DNA of 64,000 nt from Chara braunii (GCA_003427395.1 BFEA01000076.1:3426820-3490819), one strand, 5' to 3'; shown: positions 1 through 11,000, counted from the stretch's first letter. Numbers and translations are program-made. Notes: generated by a model not told the origin, from the letters alone.

Positions 1-530
1 CAGTGAGACCAATCAAGCAGATCCTGCTGCAGGTGCTCATCTGTGAAATACCAATGTGACATTCCCGCTGCTAGCGGGGCTATCAGTGTGACCAATCAAG
101 CAGATCCGCTGCAGGCGCTCATCAGTGAAATATCAAATATCAATCTGACATTCCCGCTGCTAGCGGGGGTATTTTTCAGTGAGACCAATCAAGCAGATCC
201 TGCTGCAGGTGCTCATCAGTGAAATACCAATTTGACATTCTCGCTGCTAGCGGGGGTATTTTTCAGTGTGACCAATCAAGCAGACCCTGCTGCAGGTGCT
301 CATCAGTAAAATATCAATCTGACATTTCCGCTGCTAGGGGGAGTGCTCTTCAGTGTGACCAATCAAGTAGGTCCCACCGGCAGAGGAATATCAATCTGAC
401 CTTTCCACTGCTATCAGGAACAGCGCTCGCCAGCAAATTGATCAGATAAGTGATCCCACTGCTAGCGGGAACGGCGCCCTTCGGTGAACGACCTATCAAG
501 CAGCTCCGCTGTCGACGAGAGCGGCTTTTT
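1..530. repeat. Tandem repeat, ~87-bp unit
   Basis: Six imperfect units start near 1, 84, 177, 264, 351 and 431. Each opens with CAGTG(A/T)GACCAATCAAG, continues through a CTGCAGG segment and ends with GCTGCTAGCGGG. Spacing is 80 to 93 bp and later units are more degraded. The array runs off the left edge, so its true size is unknown. No coding function is likely. Confidence 0.85.
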
Positions 531-1645
531 TTTGGCAACCTGGCAATCGAGCCTTCCTGCAGTTGGTGGGGTCAGTGTCTTCCTCAAAACGGCGAACAGT
601 CAATCAGGTACCTGTAGGTAATCCGTGCGCTTCAGCGATCGGTGCTCTCCGTTCACCACCGAACTGAACTTCAGAGTTATCGGTCATTCAACACGTTCAA
701 TGTTACTTTGAATATTTAATTTTCCCTTTCTTCCCTTTCTTTTTTTTTCCTTCCTTTCTTTTCCGGTTTCCTTTCACTCTGCAGTACGGCCACGGTAAGA
801 GGCCGTGTCTGGAAGGACCAGAGTGCGAGTACTTGACGATGTGAGTTTTTCTTTGATTGCCCTCGCCGGTCTGATAGAGAGAAAGAGAGGGAGAGGGAGA
901 AGAGAGCAGATTGTGTGTGTGTGAATGAGTGTGTGTGTATGAGGGAGAGGGAGAGCTTACGAGCGAGTGAAAAAGAGAAGAGGAGAAGAGAGGGGACAGC
1001 AGAGAGCTCGTGCTTACATAATGCCTTGTTGACTTTGTGCGGTCTTGCTGAGATAAGTGGGGTCGTGCCTGACCGCTTCAGTAAATTCCCCTGGGCCCTT
1101 TATGAGAGATCGAGAGTACGGGAGTGCAAGGACGCATGCATGCGGCAGTGTGCAGGGGAGTGGGAGAATGAGTGAGTGGCTGCTTGCTCAGAGATAGAGA
1201 AGGCGAGGAGAAACTACGGGAAAATGGTTGCTGTTTGTGGAAGCGCCGATCATGATTTTATTTATTCATTAAATTTTTCGTCTGTTTATTTACTTCAATT
1301 CCTTGCCTAAAATCAAACTTCAACTGCCTCTAACCGAGACGTGAAGCACTGTGGTAGGGTAAAGAAGTGCAAGTGTGATCGCAGATTTGTTGGGAGGAGT
1401 GTTGTAACTTAGGACAGTGATCCCCGTTCATGTCACGATAGGGTGATGTTAATTACTTCTTGCGACCGTCAAAATCAATCATTAAGCGTAGGCGTGACAG
1501 GACAACGCAAACTCCAGGCCCCTGCCGCTCGCTGAGGACCTCGGAAGCGGGCACAGCGGATGATAGACGTTGTAGCCCTTGGCTTCAGCGAACGGTAGGA
1601 GCCCCTCCCTGGGTTTCCTCACAACGGTCCGTAGGAAGGCCGATT
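531..1645. other. Non-coding stretch with simple-sequence tracts
   Basis: No gene is supported. There is a pyrimidine tract at about 719-775, a GA/GT-rich tract at about 880-1000, and an AT-rich patch near 1255-1300. Short ORFs here are products of low complexity. Confidence 0.5.
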
Positions 1646-2434
1646 TCATCGGGCTGCTCGTAAGCACAAGTAGCTCGGAATGACTGACTTGGCCGTCACC
1701 ACTTGGCACCAAATTGAAGGGTGCGGAAGAGGAATAGTACACGGTATTTCAACGCCGAAAGCGTCGCGAACGGTAAGAGTGGGCCGGTGGAAGTTAACCT
1801 TGTGCGGATCTGCACTTGCAAGCCAAGGCATTCCCAAAATAATGTCGAAGTTCGTGTCCAAAATGTCAAATATAACCGGTTCGCATGCATGAGGTGCGAA
1901 ATACACCTGTACGGCCTCGATGTAGCGGTCGATAAGTTGCTGCGTCCTTCCGTCCGCCAACTTGATCGCTGTCGGGTTTGCCTTCCTCCGAACTTGTGCG
2001 CCAAGGCCAGCCCTTTGCATAAAGGCTTGGCTCATAAGATTGCGAGACGCGCTGCTATTCAGCAAAGCGCTGCAGGACGCTTGCCCAACTTGGATGCGGA
2101 CATAGAGGAGTGGTGCGTTGTTGTCGTCGTACCGCTGATTGCGAGACTCGCGGGCCACCTTGGTAACATAGGCAAGGATGTCCCCCATCGGCACTTCGTC
2201 ATCCGTCGACGAAGTTGGTGGTGCATAGAAGGATAAGTACGTGTGAAGATGAGCGCATAATGTTGCGCATTGCGGTCCCAGCAAGCGGCCCATAGTCGGG
2301 AGAGGAAGCCATGCAAAATCCTCGGACGTGAGCGGGTCCAATACCTCTATGTTGAACTCGCGCGCCGAATCCCGTGAAGAACCACTTGAAGACGATAAGT
2401 CGTCGCTGCCGGACGGAGAAGATGCTACACACAC
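1646..2434 (-). pseudogene. Ty3/gypsy retropepsin domain, catalytically dead
   Basis: The 262-codon frame contains a retroviral-type aspartic protease fold. The active-site loop reads LLNSSASRNLMS where the family has D-S/T-G-A/S, and the distal hydrophobic segment is FDIILGMPWLASADP, typical of the second half of the gypsy protease. The catalytic Asp is Asn and the following Gly is Ser; both can be explained by single G-to-A transitions. It lies downstream (minus strand) of the Gag fragments at 3808-2614. No RT follows before position 1, so the element is gag-protease only or 3'-truncated. Confidence 0.8.
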
Positions 2435-2613
2435 GTCTTGTCCTTGAGCATGAGTACCCAGCGTAGGAACGAGCCGGGCAACTTAGTCCTCATAAGAATA
2501 TAAAAGAGGAGGACTATCGACTTTCGCATGTGCCTCAGAACGAAGGGCGGTCACCCGCGAAGTGACCGGATCCGAAGGCGTCCAGAGTGTCGTCGAGTCA
2601 CTACCGGCGGTGC

Positions 2614-3219
2614 TCAGTTTCCCGATTTGCCTTTGCCTTTCGGGCAACCCATTGTGTCATGGAGATCGCTGTTACACCACAGACAATAGCGGAATCCCGT
2701 GCGTGCCTTGTTTGCCTGTTCGGAGAGACCGTAATGGGACCATGGGGCTGGAGTTGCTGTGCCAGGCCCGGGGCTAGATGCGGTGTTTGTCTTCGCCTTG
2801 CCGCGTCCTCGGCCTTTGCCAGGACGGCCACCTTCCCGGACGGCTGCGAGTCTGTCCCCTTCATTGGCAGACACGACCTCGCTAGTTTGGTCATTTGGCG
2901 TTGCCGCCGCGACCCCGACCACTTTCGGTCGATGCCGATCTCTGCTAAGGCCTGCTGCAGACGAACGGTGGAGGTTCTTAGCCTCCTTGTTCGTGACAAT
3001 AATCTGTGCGGCCTTGTCGAAGAGCTCTGCCGGTGTCGTCAGGGTGTCCTCGACGTGAGTCAAGGCATTGCCCAACGCCGGACACGACCTCGAGATGAAG
3101 TAGTGTTTGATGGCCTTGAAGCCCATTTGAATGTCTGGGACGGATGTCAAGCGTTGGTACTCGACAATCCAGTCAACACTCGGCAGCGTGCCTTGTTCGA
3201 AGACCATCAACTTGTCCAT
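2614..3219 (-). pseudogene. Gag C-terminal part with CCHC zinc knuckle
   Basis: This frame encodes the C-terminal half of a retrotransposon Gag. Near its end CLWCNSDLHDTMGC is a perfect C-x2-C-x4-H-x4-C nucleocapsid knuckle. It is preceded by a basic Gly/Arg/Lys-rich segment (GGRPGKGRGRGKAK), as expected for RNA binding. The frame starts just after a 31-bp tandem duplication that separates it from the central Gag frame at 3238-3808. The protease frame follows on the same strand after about 180 bp. Confidence 0.8.
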
Positions 3220-3241
3220 GGCCTTGTTCGAAGACCATCAA
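3191..3241. repeat. 31-bp tandem duplication inside gag
   Basis: CCTTGTTCGAAGACCATCAAC occurs at 3191 and again at 3222. A 31-bp duplication is not a multiple of three, which explains why the Gag frame breaks here. Confidence 0.85.
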
Positions 3242-3808
3242 CTGTCAATCTTCGACGGCTCTACTTGGAACCACTTATGCCACACCGCCTTTAGATCATC
3301 CCAACGGATCTTGGTATGCAAGTCGGCAGCTACCACTCCGTACTTGGACAGGAGATTGTCCAACCATGCTTGGCACGCGCCCCCCGAGCGGTAGTATAAG
3401 TACGCGTGGTGCTTGTGCTTGTTGACGTAGTGTAGCTGCAACTTGAGTTCGAACTTGCGGAACCACGGAATCAGGTCCGTCTTCGTCGAATTGCAGAAGA
3501 TCACCTGATCATCGAACTTTGGAGTTGTCTCGCGGGGCCGATCTTGAGTGGGTGGCGGCAGTACAGATCCGCTTCTCCAACTGTTGCGTTGCTGTTTGCT
3601 GTAATTGCACGCCGTCCTTGAGGGATCCGACGTCAATCTCCAATGCCTCGAGGCGATCGGAGGTGTTGGAAGAGCTGGCAACTGGGGCGGCGATGGTTTG
3701 TTCTAGCTGCTGGAGACGGCTGTTGACTTGGTCAAACACCTGATTGTGCGTCTGAACCACGCCGTCGAGGTTGTGGATGTCCTCCTGTTGTGCAATGCAC
3801 GTGGCCAA
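3238..3808 (-). pseudogene. Gag N-terminal coiled region and capsid-like domain
   Basis: Two overlapping minus-strand frames (3808-3509 and 3681-3238) form the front of Gag. The first is Gln/Leu-rich and coiled-coil-like (VNSRLQQLEQTIAAP). The second reads like a retrotransposon capsid domain, with LIPWFRKFELKLQLHY, ACQAWLDNLL and WDDLKAVWHKWFQVE in the usual order. The shift between frames implies an indel near 3510-3680. It continues into the zinc-knuckle frame downstream. Confidence 0.7.
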
Positions 3809-3918
3809 GAGGTCCGTGAGATGGGAGAGGAGTAGAGCAATCTTGTTTTCGCTCTATTCCATCTTCCCATTCTCGGCCTCGGCCCGCTAGTTCACTGCCA
3901 TTGCGAGCAAAACTCACT

Positions 3919-4578
3919 CTACGTTGAATATCTTCTCGCATCGTTGAAGTCGTTCTTCATCGGGAGCCTTTGCTGCTGCCTAGTCTTGCTGGCGCTGCTG
4001 TTCAAGTGCCAACAGACGTGCCTTCTCGGCATCCTCTCTGCATTTGACCGTTGCTTAGCTTCAGTAATCAAAAGCAGCATCCGGGCCTGATAGGCCTCGT
4101 CCGTTTCCTCGGACTTCTGGTCCATGACGGCTGTTTGCAAGCGCGTGAGCATAGACCAGGTTGGGGGTCTGCTGACGTGGCATTCCGTGCCGCTCACGTG
4201 GCCTGGTGACGTGGTCTGGTGACGTGGCCTGCTGACGTGGCCTGTTGACATGGCCTGCTGGCGTGGCAACTCACCAATGCCGCCGCAGGGGGTACCCAGA
4301 GACAGATAGAGAAGATAAGACCAGAGGGGGCAACAACATAGGTGGGGGTGGGTGGGAATAAATGGCCCAAATAAGGAGACTGCAATAACCCATGCCATAT
4401 GTCTCGTGGAACTGAGGGTCATCAGAAGGCCTACTGGGCTGCCCGCAGCCCCGGCTGAACCAGGGCAAAAAAGGCCCTTCACAAATTCAGGGTCTGGGCG
4501 TGTGACAGTTGACTTTGGCCAACTGTCGGTCCACTCGACAAAGGTACCTAGCCCAGGCCGCAGGTCAAGCACACACAC
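3919..4578 (-). pseudogene. Possible Gag N-terminal or leader segment
   Basis: A 219-codon frame upstream of the Gag fragments on the same strand. Only its C-terminal third looks protein-like (TDEAYQARMLLLITEAKQR, charged and helical). The N-terminal part overlaps a TGACGTGGC motif array and is probably untranslated leader. I do not recognise a family. Confidence 0.3.
4160..4270. repeat. Array of TGACGTGGC-like motifs (copy 1)
   Basis: About seven closely spaced copies of (T/C)(G/C)ACGTGGC, for example CTGACGTGGC near 4163, CACGTGGCC near 4195, and three in a row around 4218-4250. The core matches plant bZIP C/G-box hybrid and G-box sites (established knowledge). Whether it is regulatory here is inference. 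Confidence 0.6.
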
Positions 4579-4837
4579 TTGTTTGTACGCAGGTACCCAT
4601 ACAACATCATGTCCAAAGGAGAAGTCTGCAACTGTACAATCTTGGCCTTCAGCTGTGAGTCAATTTGGACGACTGAGGGGAAATGCACCGAGGCCAGATA
4701 GCCTCGTTGGCCTCGAGGAAGTCAAGGCATTCAGTCTTGCTATGCTGCTTTGTCACTGGCTCGACTTTGGTTAGATGCTGGCTACATGCTGGCTGTGCAC
4801 AGGTGTTGTCGGCGACAGCACGAGGTGGGGGCAGCAT
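4271..4837. other. Non-coding stretch between motif arrays
   Basis: No gene or recognised repeat. The short ORFs on both strands show no family motifs. It probably belongs to the leader or LTR of the minus-strand gag-protease element. Confidence 0.35.
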
Positions 4838-5345
4838 GCATGCTGACGTGGCGCTGCCTCTTGTATACGTGGTGCTGCCTGTGGTATATGTGGCGCTGCC
4901 TTTAGTCTACGTGGCATGTTGACGTGGCGTTGCCTCTGGCATATGTGGCGCTGCCTTTGGTCTACGTGGCATGCTGACGTGGCGCTGCCTCTGGTATACG
5001 TCTCTACTTGTTCACCTGTGTCGGTTTGGGGTACGGTTCAATCTACAATTGATTCTAGAAGTTTTTTCTCGGAAATTGAGGCCCTGTCCAATTATCCAAT
5101 TTTGTTTTGTTCAGTAGCGCTAGCTTAATTCAAATTTCGTCACTTTCTAATACCCATCGGCTCCGCCTTTCGGGGTTTCCTTAGGGACCGATTCACTCTG
5201 CGTAGATTGACTGAACGCAAAAACCCTTGGGCGCTGCCTCTGGTATATGGCGCTGCCTTTACTCTATGTGGCATGCTGATCTGGCGCTGCCTCTGGTTTA
5301 CGTGGTGCTGCTACTGGTCTACATTGATGATGTGGCGAATGCCAC
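4838..5345. repeat. TGACGTGGCGCTGCC composite repeat array
   Basis: A second, longer array in which TGACGTGGCGCTGCCTCTGG, TATACGTGGTGCTGCC and TCTACGTGGCATGC alternate roughly every 20-25 bp, at 4838-5003 and again at 5230-5345. The 5004-5229 interval is unrelated and contains no gene. Many copies keep the ACGT core. Confidence 0.7.
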
Positions 5346-5510
5346 CTGTTTCGATTACTAATGTGGCATTGTCCACACTGTCTACATGAGGTGACTGGTT
5401 GCGAGGAGGAGGAAGATCGGGATCGGTGGATGTAGGGAATCGGGTACTCACCTGTGGTTGACGTCGTCACTGGAAATCTGTTGTGTCTTCAGAGTCTTCA
5501 TGAGATAAAG

Positions 5511-5987
5511 TGCCATGTGGCACTATTGTGTGTGATCAAGAATATACTTATTATGATTGATGATGTGGTGTGGAAAGAAGCCCGGGGAAGGAGAGGGATC
5601 TGAAGGGTTTATTACTGTGTGATCTCTCTTCCTCTCCTTTGTCTATTCTCCCTCCACTCTCTTCTCTTTTGATAACGAGTTACCGCTGTCTCTTATACAC
5701 ATCTAGATGTGTATAAGAGACAGGCACTATTGTGTGTGATCAAGAATATACTTATTATNATTNANGATGTGGTGTGGNAAGAAGCCCGGNGAAGGAGAGG
5801 GATCTGAAGGGTTTATTACTGTGTGATCTCTCTTCCTCTCCTTTGTCTATTCTCCCTCCACTCTCTTCTCTTTTGATAACGAGTTACCGTTTGAGATATC
5901 ACTTAGCGATCTGGAGACTTTCATGTAGATATTGAAACTACGGAAGATTGACGACTTCTGAGTATCTATTGGACTGGGTTCATTACA
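5511..5987 (+). repeat. 5' LTR of element A (artefactually lengthened)
   Basis: It begins TGCCATGTGGC and ends ATTACA just before the PBS. The sequence at 5520-5685 is repeated at 5724-5888 on the other side of a sequencing-adapter junction. The genuine LTR is therefore probably about 275 bp, matching the 273-bp 3' copy at 11763-12035. The pyrimidine-rich segment TTCCTCTCCTTTGTCTATTC is shared by all copies. Confidence 0.8.
5686..5723. other. Tn5/Nextera mosaic-end junction, library artefact
   Basis: Two head-to-head copies of the 19-bp Tn5 mosaic end, CTGTCTCTTATACACATCT followed by its reverse complement, form a perfect 38-bp palindrome. This is the known Nextera mate-pair junction adapter. 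Sequence on either side is the same LTR segment, and the right copy has ambiguous bases at 5759, 5763, 5765, 5778 and 5790, as expected of bad gap filling. Confidence 0.97.
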
Positions 5988-5990
5988 ATT

Positions 5991-6002
5991 TGGTATCGGA
6001 GC
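5991..6002 (+). other. Primer binding site of element A
   Basis: TGGTATCGGAGC follows the LTR end by three bases. It matches the plant initiator-Met tRNA primer site TGGTATCAGAGC except for one A-to-G change. The same variant occurs at 13333 and, on the minus strand, at 12651. Confidence 0.85.
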
Positions 6003-6894
6003 AAACTTTTTCATCACGATTTGTTGACTGTTGTCAGGTGCTGACGTGGCACCCAGGTAAGTGGGAGGTGCCGCATGTGCAAAACGAAACGCGTTCATTA
6101 ATGCGCGCGGTCATACCGCAAGTCTAGACATTGTAGAAATGCATCTGCGGGCAGCCATCCCTTGAAGATGATGACGTAGCTGCATTGAAGATTTCAAGAT
6201 ACCAGCGAGAGATTCGTTGGCAATGTGCTAACATGGCGCTGGTACAGACAGAGAGACTGGTACCGCTAATGAGGCACATTGTTTATGTGGCATGTTATTA
6301 ATGTGATGATATGGTTCGCCAGTGTTGTGAGTGTGACAAGTCTGTGCTGCTGACGTGGCATCCCCCCTTGTAGACCGACCAGGTCCTTGATGTGCTGACA
6401 TGGCAGATTAGTTGTTGTGTTGGCATGCCAGGGATGACACATGACATGCAAAGACTGTGCTGAGGGTTGCATTGCTTCTGNAGATGGTATAGTAGGAGCT
6501 AACCATTGATTGTATTGTTGTGTTGGCTTTCTACTTACCTATTGTTTGTCTGTGGTTGCCATGTGTACTCACACGTGTGTTGTTGTTTTGCGGTACCTGT
6601 ACCTGTAACTGTAGGACGTCATCACACAGAAAACAAACAACAAAGTTAGGGTAGAAAAATTGATTGAGAACTCATTCCTATTGTTGATTATTCTTGCTAT
6701 AAAAGTTGTATGTGTTGTGGAATTTATTTCTGTCTTTTGATTTTATTTATTGTGTGGCAAATATACGCGGGAAAAAATGAACTCTCTCTGGTAATGTCTG
6801 CGTGCCTCCATCCTGATGCGGTTCATTCCACTTCTCTTCTTTCCTATCCCTCTCATAGTCTATGCTAATGAAGAAGTAGGGGACCTCAAGACGC
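6003..6894 (+). other. Untranslated leader of element A
   Basis: Between the PBS and gag. It contains scattered TGACGTGGC-type motifs (near 6041, 6355 and 6397) like those upstream of the element, and an AT-rich part at 6640-6770. One ambiguous base is at 6481. No ORF of note. Confidence 0.5.
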
Positions 6895-7991
6895 GTGGAC
6901 AAATTGGTGCAAGAAGGCAAACATTACAAGGCCTTCGTCGGCAACTACTTGGTGAGATACATGGTGCCGGACCAGCAGCTGAACAACACGTTTACGGATA
7001 ATTCAACCTGCGAGCAGCAGAGGATGAACTTGAGGCTGCAAAAACTAGTGTTCGGATGCTGGAAACCGGGCAGCGAGTCAAGGAACTCATTAAGCAAGGG
7101 TGTATGGCTCTTGACCGGTATGTCGCCGAGCAGTTGGAAGGAATGAGCCGAAAAGGAAAGGAAGAAGAGACGAAAGAAGAAAAGAAAGTGGAACCACAAC
7201 TGTCTGTGAAACTAATGGAGGAGAATATCAGACAATTAAAAAATACCTTAAGGGAAGAAAGAAGAAGAATTGGAGAGTTCAGAAGAAAGAAAGAAGAGAG
7301 AGAACAACAAGAGAAAATGTTGGAGGAAATGAGGGAACGGTTTCACTTCGAGGAAGTTGAGACTGACCTGTCGTCCGTGTTGCAATCTATTACGACTTAT
7401 CTTGTTCATCTTGAAAAGAAGATAGACTCTAACATTGTCTCATTAGAAAGTATGATGAGAATGATGAAAGGAAAGGACAAGGTGGGCTTTGAGGAGGAGA
7501 AGAAGGGGGAAATAGAAAAGAAACCACCCTAGGAGAAACTTATGAAAGATGCAATGCGAAGGGAGGACAAACCCAGACCCTCGAAGAAAGAGTCCGAGGA
7601 ACTGGCAGGAAAGAAAGAAGAACTAGCCAAGAAGAAAGAAGAATTGGCCGACAAGAAAGAAGAACCGGCCAAGAAGAAAGAAGAATCGGCCGACAAGGCT
7701 AAGAAGGAAGAAACGGTTAAGGAAGCGGAGAAGTTGAAAAAGAAAGAAAAGGTTAAGATGAAATTGTGGTTTACCTACAGTAACAAAAAGGAAGAAAATT
7801 CGTTGTTGTGGATTGTCGAGATACAAATTTATTGTAGTACTGCACCCGTCGAGCTTGAGAGCCAAGTCGCTTTCTCCACGTCTTGTCTGGGAGGAGTGGC
7901 CAAGGGATGGGTGCTGGCCGAAGCCAATGCCGCTGGATTTGAGGATATAGGTGAGTGGGCAAATACCCTGACGTTGAGAAAATTTCTCTAA
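6895..7991 (+). pseudogene. Element A Gag N-terminal half, coiled coil and KKEE repeats
   Basis: Successive frames (6895-7146, 7056-7532, 7542-7991) make a highly charged Gag N-terminus. The middle frame is a long predicted coiled coil (NIRQLKNTLREERRRIGEFR). The third carries a degenerate 8-residue repeat of the form KKEEL(A/S)(D/K) at about residues 20-60, then a capsid-like start (WFTYSNKKEENSLLWIVEIQ). Frame changes near 7100 and a stop near 7530 break continuity. Capsid sequence continues past the stop at 7989 with NIKERFLDKTTINKAFDELI. Confidence 0.7.
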
Positions 7992-8681
7992 AATATTAAG
8001 GAGAGATTTCTCGACAAGACAACAATCAATAAAGCTTTCGACGAGCTCATCACCATTGGCCAGAAGCGTTGGTCTTCAGTTGATTCACTGTCGCGTGAAG
8101 TTTATCGTCTGTTGCAGGTACCTGGATTGAACCTTCAGGACAACCAGGTCCTTTATATTTACTCACGTGCTTTACCCGAGCCTATTCGTGGACAGCTCGT
8201 GGCATAATCAAAGTCTGGAAAGTATAACTGTCGGCAGTTTCACGATCTCGCTCTCCAAGGAGAGCAAATGACCGTGCAGGTAAAAGGGTCTTACGCTTCG
8301 GTGGTTAAGTCGAGACCGGTAGGTGGCTATGGTAAGCGGGTCCTTTGGCGGCAAAAGCGTCGGGACCATATGCGTGTGCTATTTGATGATGAGACTGTAG
8401 AGAAGTTACCTCTGAAAGAGTCCGAGGAAGGAGGAGGTAACGACAACAGTGAGTCCGGGAAGGGTGACGTCATTACTGTCATGGCCAACAAGGGCGGTCA
8501 GAACCAGTGGAAGAAGAAGAAGAGGCCACGCTCGTTTCCCGAGCACCCCGGCATTGCGTTCGGAAGACCTTGGGATAAAATGAATATGACTCGAGAGGAG
8601 TGGCAGTCCAAAATGGACAACCGTCAGTGCCTCAAATGTGGCACCGTGGGGCATGTGATAGCCTGGTGCCCACTTATCTGA
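7992..8681 (+). pseudogene. Element A capsid end and nucleocapsid zinc knuckle
   Basis: The capsid frame continues to a TAA near 8206, explainable as CAA to TAA. A new frame (8268-8681) then ends in [14 protein letters not shown], a perfect C-x2-C-x4-H-x4-C knuckle. The preceding segment is basic (NQWKKKKRPRSFPEHPG). The pol frame starting at or before 8600 overlaps this frame in the -1 register, which would suit frameshift expression in the ancestral element. Confidence 0.8.
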
Positions 8682-9922
8682 AACCCAAAAGCGAGCAGTC
8701 AGTAGGAGTAGCATCTGCTCGTACCGAGTCGAAGGGTTTAGTCCAAGACAAAGGAAAGGTGCTTATAACCCCTTCTATCCCTTTGACTCTCAAGGCAGAG
8801 GATGACTCTTCTTCAGCCCGTCGTCGAGACCACCCTGATACAGTACTTTGTTTTGTCTCCCTAGACGATTCCCTTGACGAGCTCGGCAATGAACTGATAG
8901 CACTACGGAGCTCGTGGGCGAAGAAAGCGAAGTCTAAGGGTGAGTTGATGATCGCGGACATTGAGATTGCGCACATGCGAGTAGGTGCCTTGTTAGATCC
9001 AGGATCGACGCGGTCTTATATCTCAGAGAAGGCAATTTGTAAGTTGCATCTAGGAATGAAGGTAAAAAATTTACCTAGACCTATTACGTCTATACTGGCT
9101 GACAAGAGCACGATTACTGTCTCTAAATACGTCAATCGTGTCAAGTGCTATTTCAGGACAAAGGAAGGTAAGAAGATTCTATACGAGATATCCTTCCTAA
9201 TTGAGAAGAATTTACCCTTTGATTTAATTATGGGTATGGATTGGCATGAGGAAGCCGACCCAGAAGTTAAGTTCAAAGATAAAATTGTCAAACTCAAGGA
9301 CGATAAGTCTGAACTGCGTGCGATAAAGTTGTATCATAAGTCTGGCTCTGACTCTCCTCTGTTTTTCTGTTGTATGAGTTACCCAACTTTCCAATCAATG
9401 GTAATAAAGAAGAGGTTGGATCAGAAGGTAATGATAGTGCTTGTTAAGCGAGTTGGTGAATTTTCTTCATCCTATCCACCTTCTATCGAGAAACTTCTTG
9501 ATGAGTACAAGGACTTGCATACTGAGCCGACGACAATTACTGAGCGTGCTATCAAGCACACCATCGAGATCATTCCCGGAAGCAAGATTCCCAAAGGTCC
9601 CATCTACCGAATGTCTCCTAGGGAACTTGAGGAACTGCGGAAGCAGCTGCAAGAACTTACTGATAAAGGATGGATTCACCCTAGCTCATCTCCTTATGGT
9701 GCGCCTGTCTTATTTGTGCCCAAAAGGGAAGGTGAACTTCGTTCATGTATTGATTATCGCGAGCTGAATTCCGTCACGATTAAAAATGCGGAACCTCTTT
9801 CGCGCACTGACGATCTATTGGATCAGTTGCAAGGGTGTAGATACTTCAGTAAGATTGATCTCAAATCAGGGTATCACCAGATTGAGGTGGCTCCTGAGGA
9901 TGAACACAAGACGACTTTCTGA
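8600..9922 (+). pseudogene. Element A pol, protease and RT fingers
   Basis: A 440-codon frame. Residues about 130-215 form a retropepsin: [12 protein letters not shown] (catalytic D-x-G) and later [15 protein letters not shown]. The RT begins about residue 315 with [20 protein letters not shown], followed by [33 protein letters not shown] and [16 protein letters not shown], the last holding the first catalytic Asp. It stops at TGA 9920-9922, after which homology continues in the same frame ([20 protein letters not shown]). Confidence 0.9.
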
Positions 9923-10675
9923 ACCAGGTATGGTCACTACGAGTTCGTGGTTATGCCCTTCGATCTGACCAATGCGCCTGCAACCTTTCGAAGGTCAATG
10001 AATGAGTTCTTCCATGAATGGCTTGACCAGTTCGTAATAGTCTATCTCGATGAATGAGTTCTTCCATGAAAAACACCTACGAATGGTCTTGCAGAAGTTA
10101 CACGAGGGCAACTTCAAACTGAATCTGAAGAAGTCTGAGTTTGCTAAGCCTGAAGTTTTGTACTTAGGGCATATAGTAAACGAGGAAGGACTAAGGCCAG
10201 AAGAAAAAAAGACTACAACAATCTGAGATTGGCTACAACCTAAGACTATAACTGAACTAAGGTATTTCTTAGGACTAGCTAGCTATTATAGGAGGTCCGT
10301 TAGAAACTTCTCTTTGACAACCGCTCCTACGAGGAGACTATTGAAAAAGGAAAAGCCTTGGTTGCGGGACACAGACTATGAGTTATCATTTCGAAAGTTA
10401 AAACATAATCTGACTCACTACCCTGTCCTAAAGATTGTTGACCCTTCGCTTCCTTTCATTATCACGACGGACGCAAGTCGGTATGGGATCGGGGTTGTGC
10501 TACAACAAAATGACGGTAAAGGATATAGACCTGTTGAGTTTATGTCCAGAAGACTTCCGTCAGAAAAAGGAGTCAACTCTACACATGAAAGGGGACTGTA
10601 TGCCTTAGTAGCTGCACTAGATACCTCAAAGCACTACTTTGATCGCTCTACATTGAAGTGGATCAAGACTTAGCT
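9923..10675 (+). pseudogene. Element A RT palm/thumb and RNase H, disrupted
   Basis: After the stop, RT continues to FVIVYLDE. There the second catalytic Asp of YLDD and the following residues are replaced by a copy of a 20-bp upstream segment. Coding resumes in another frame with HLRMVLQKLHEGNFKLNLKK and LYLGHIVNEEGL (thumb/connection). RNase H follows in 10314-10673 with FIITTDASRYGIGVVLQQND and THERGLYALVAAL. Stops near 10225 and 10672 look like CGA-to-TGA and CAG-to-TAG changes. Confidence 0.85.
9999..10070. repeat. 20-bp templated duplication at the RT active site
   Basis: TGAATGAGTTCTTCCATGAA occurs at 9999-10018 and again at 10051-10070. The second copy sits exactly where the coding sequence for the end of YLDD and the next residues should be. 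Confidence 0.85.
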
Positions 10676-10960
10676 TAAGCTCTCCGACAAGTTGATAAGG
10701 TGGTCCGCATTCCTTGACACATTTGACTTCGAGATGAAAACCATCAAAGGTTAGTTTAACGTAGTTGCGGATGCTTTGTCCAGGCGTGCAGATTTCTTTG
10801 GAACTATTGTCTCTTATCTCAATATTGGAAATGAACTGAAAGAACAAATCCGCCAGGGATATGGGAGTGATCCTATTTGGAGTGCTATCATTGAAACTCT
10901 ACGAAAGAACCCTGAGTTGTTTCCTGAATATCGAATGACTGATGTTTTACTCTTCTTACT

Positions 10961-11000
<40 letters not shown>

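Noticed and set aside
915-1175. 86-codon Arg/Glu-rich ORF
   Set aside because: It lies in GA/GT-rich simple sequence and shows no domain.
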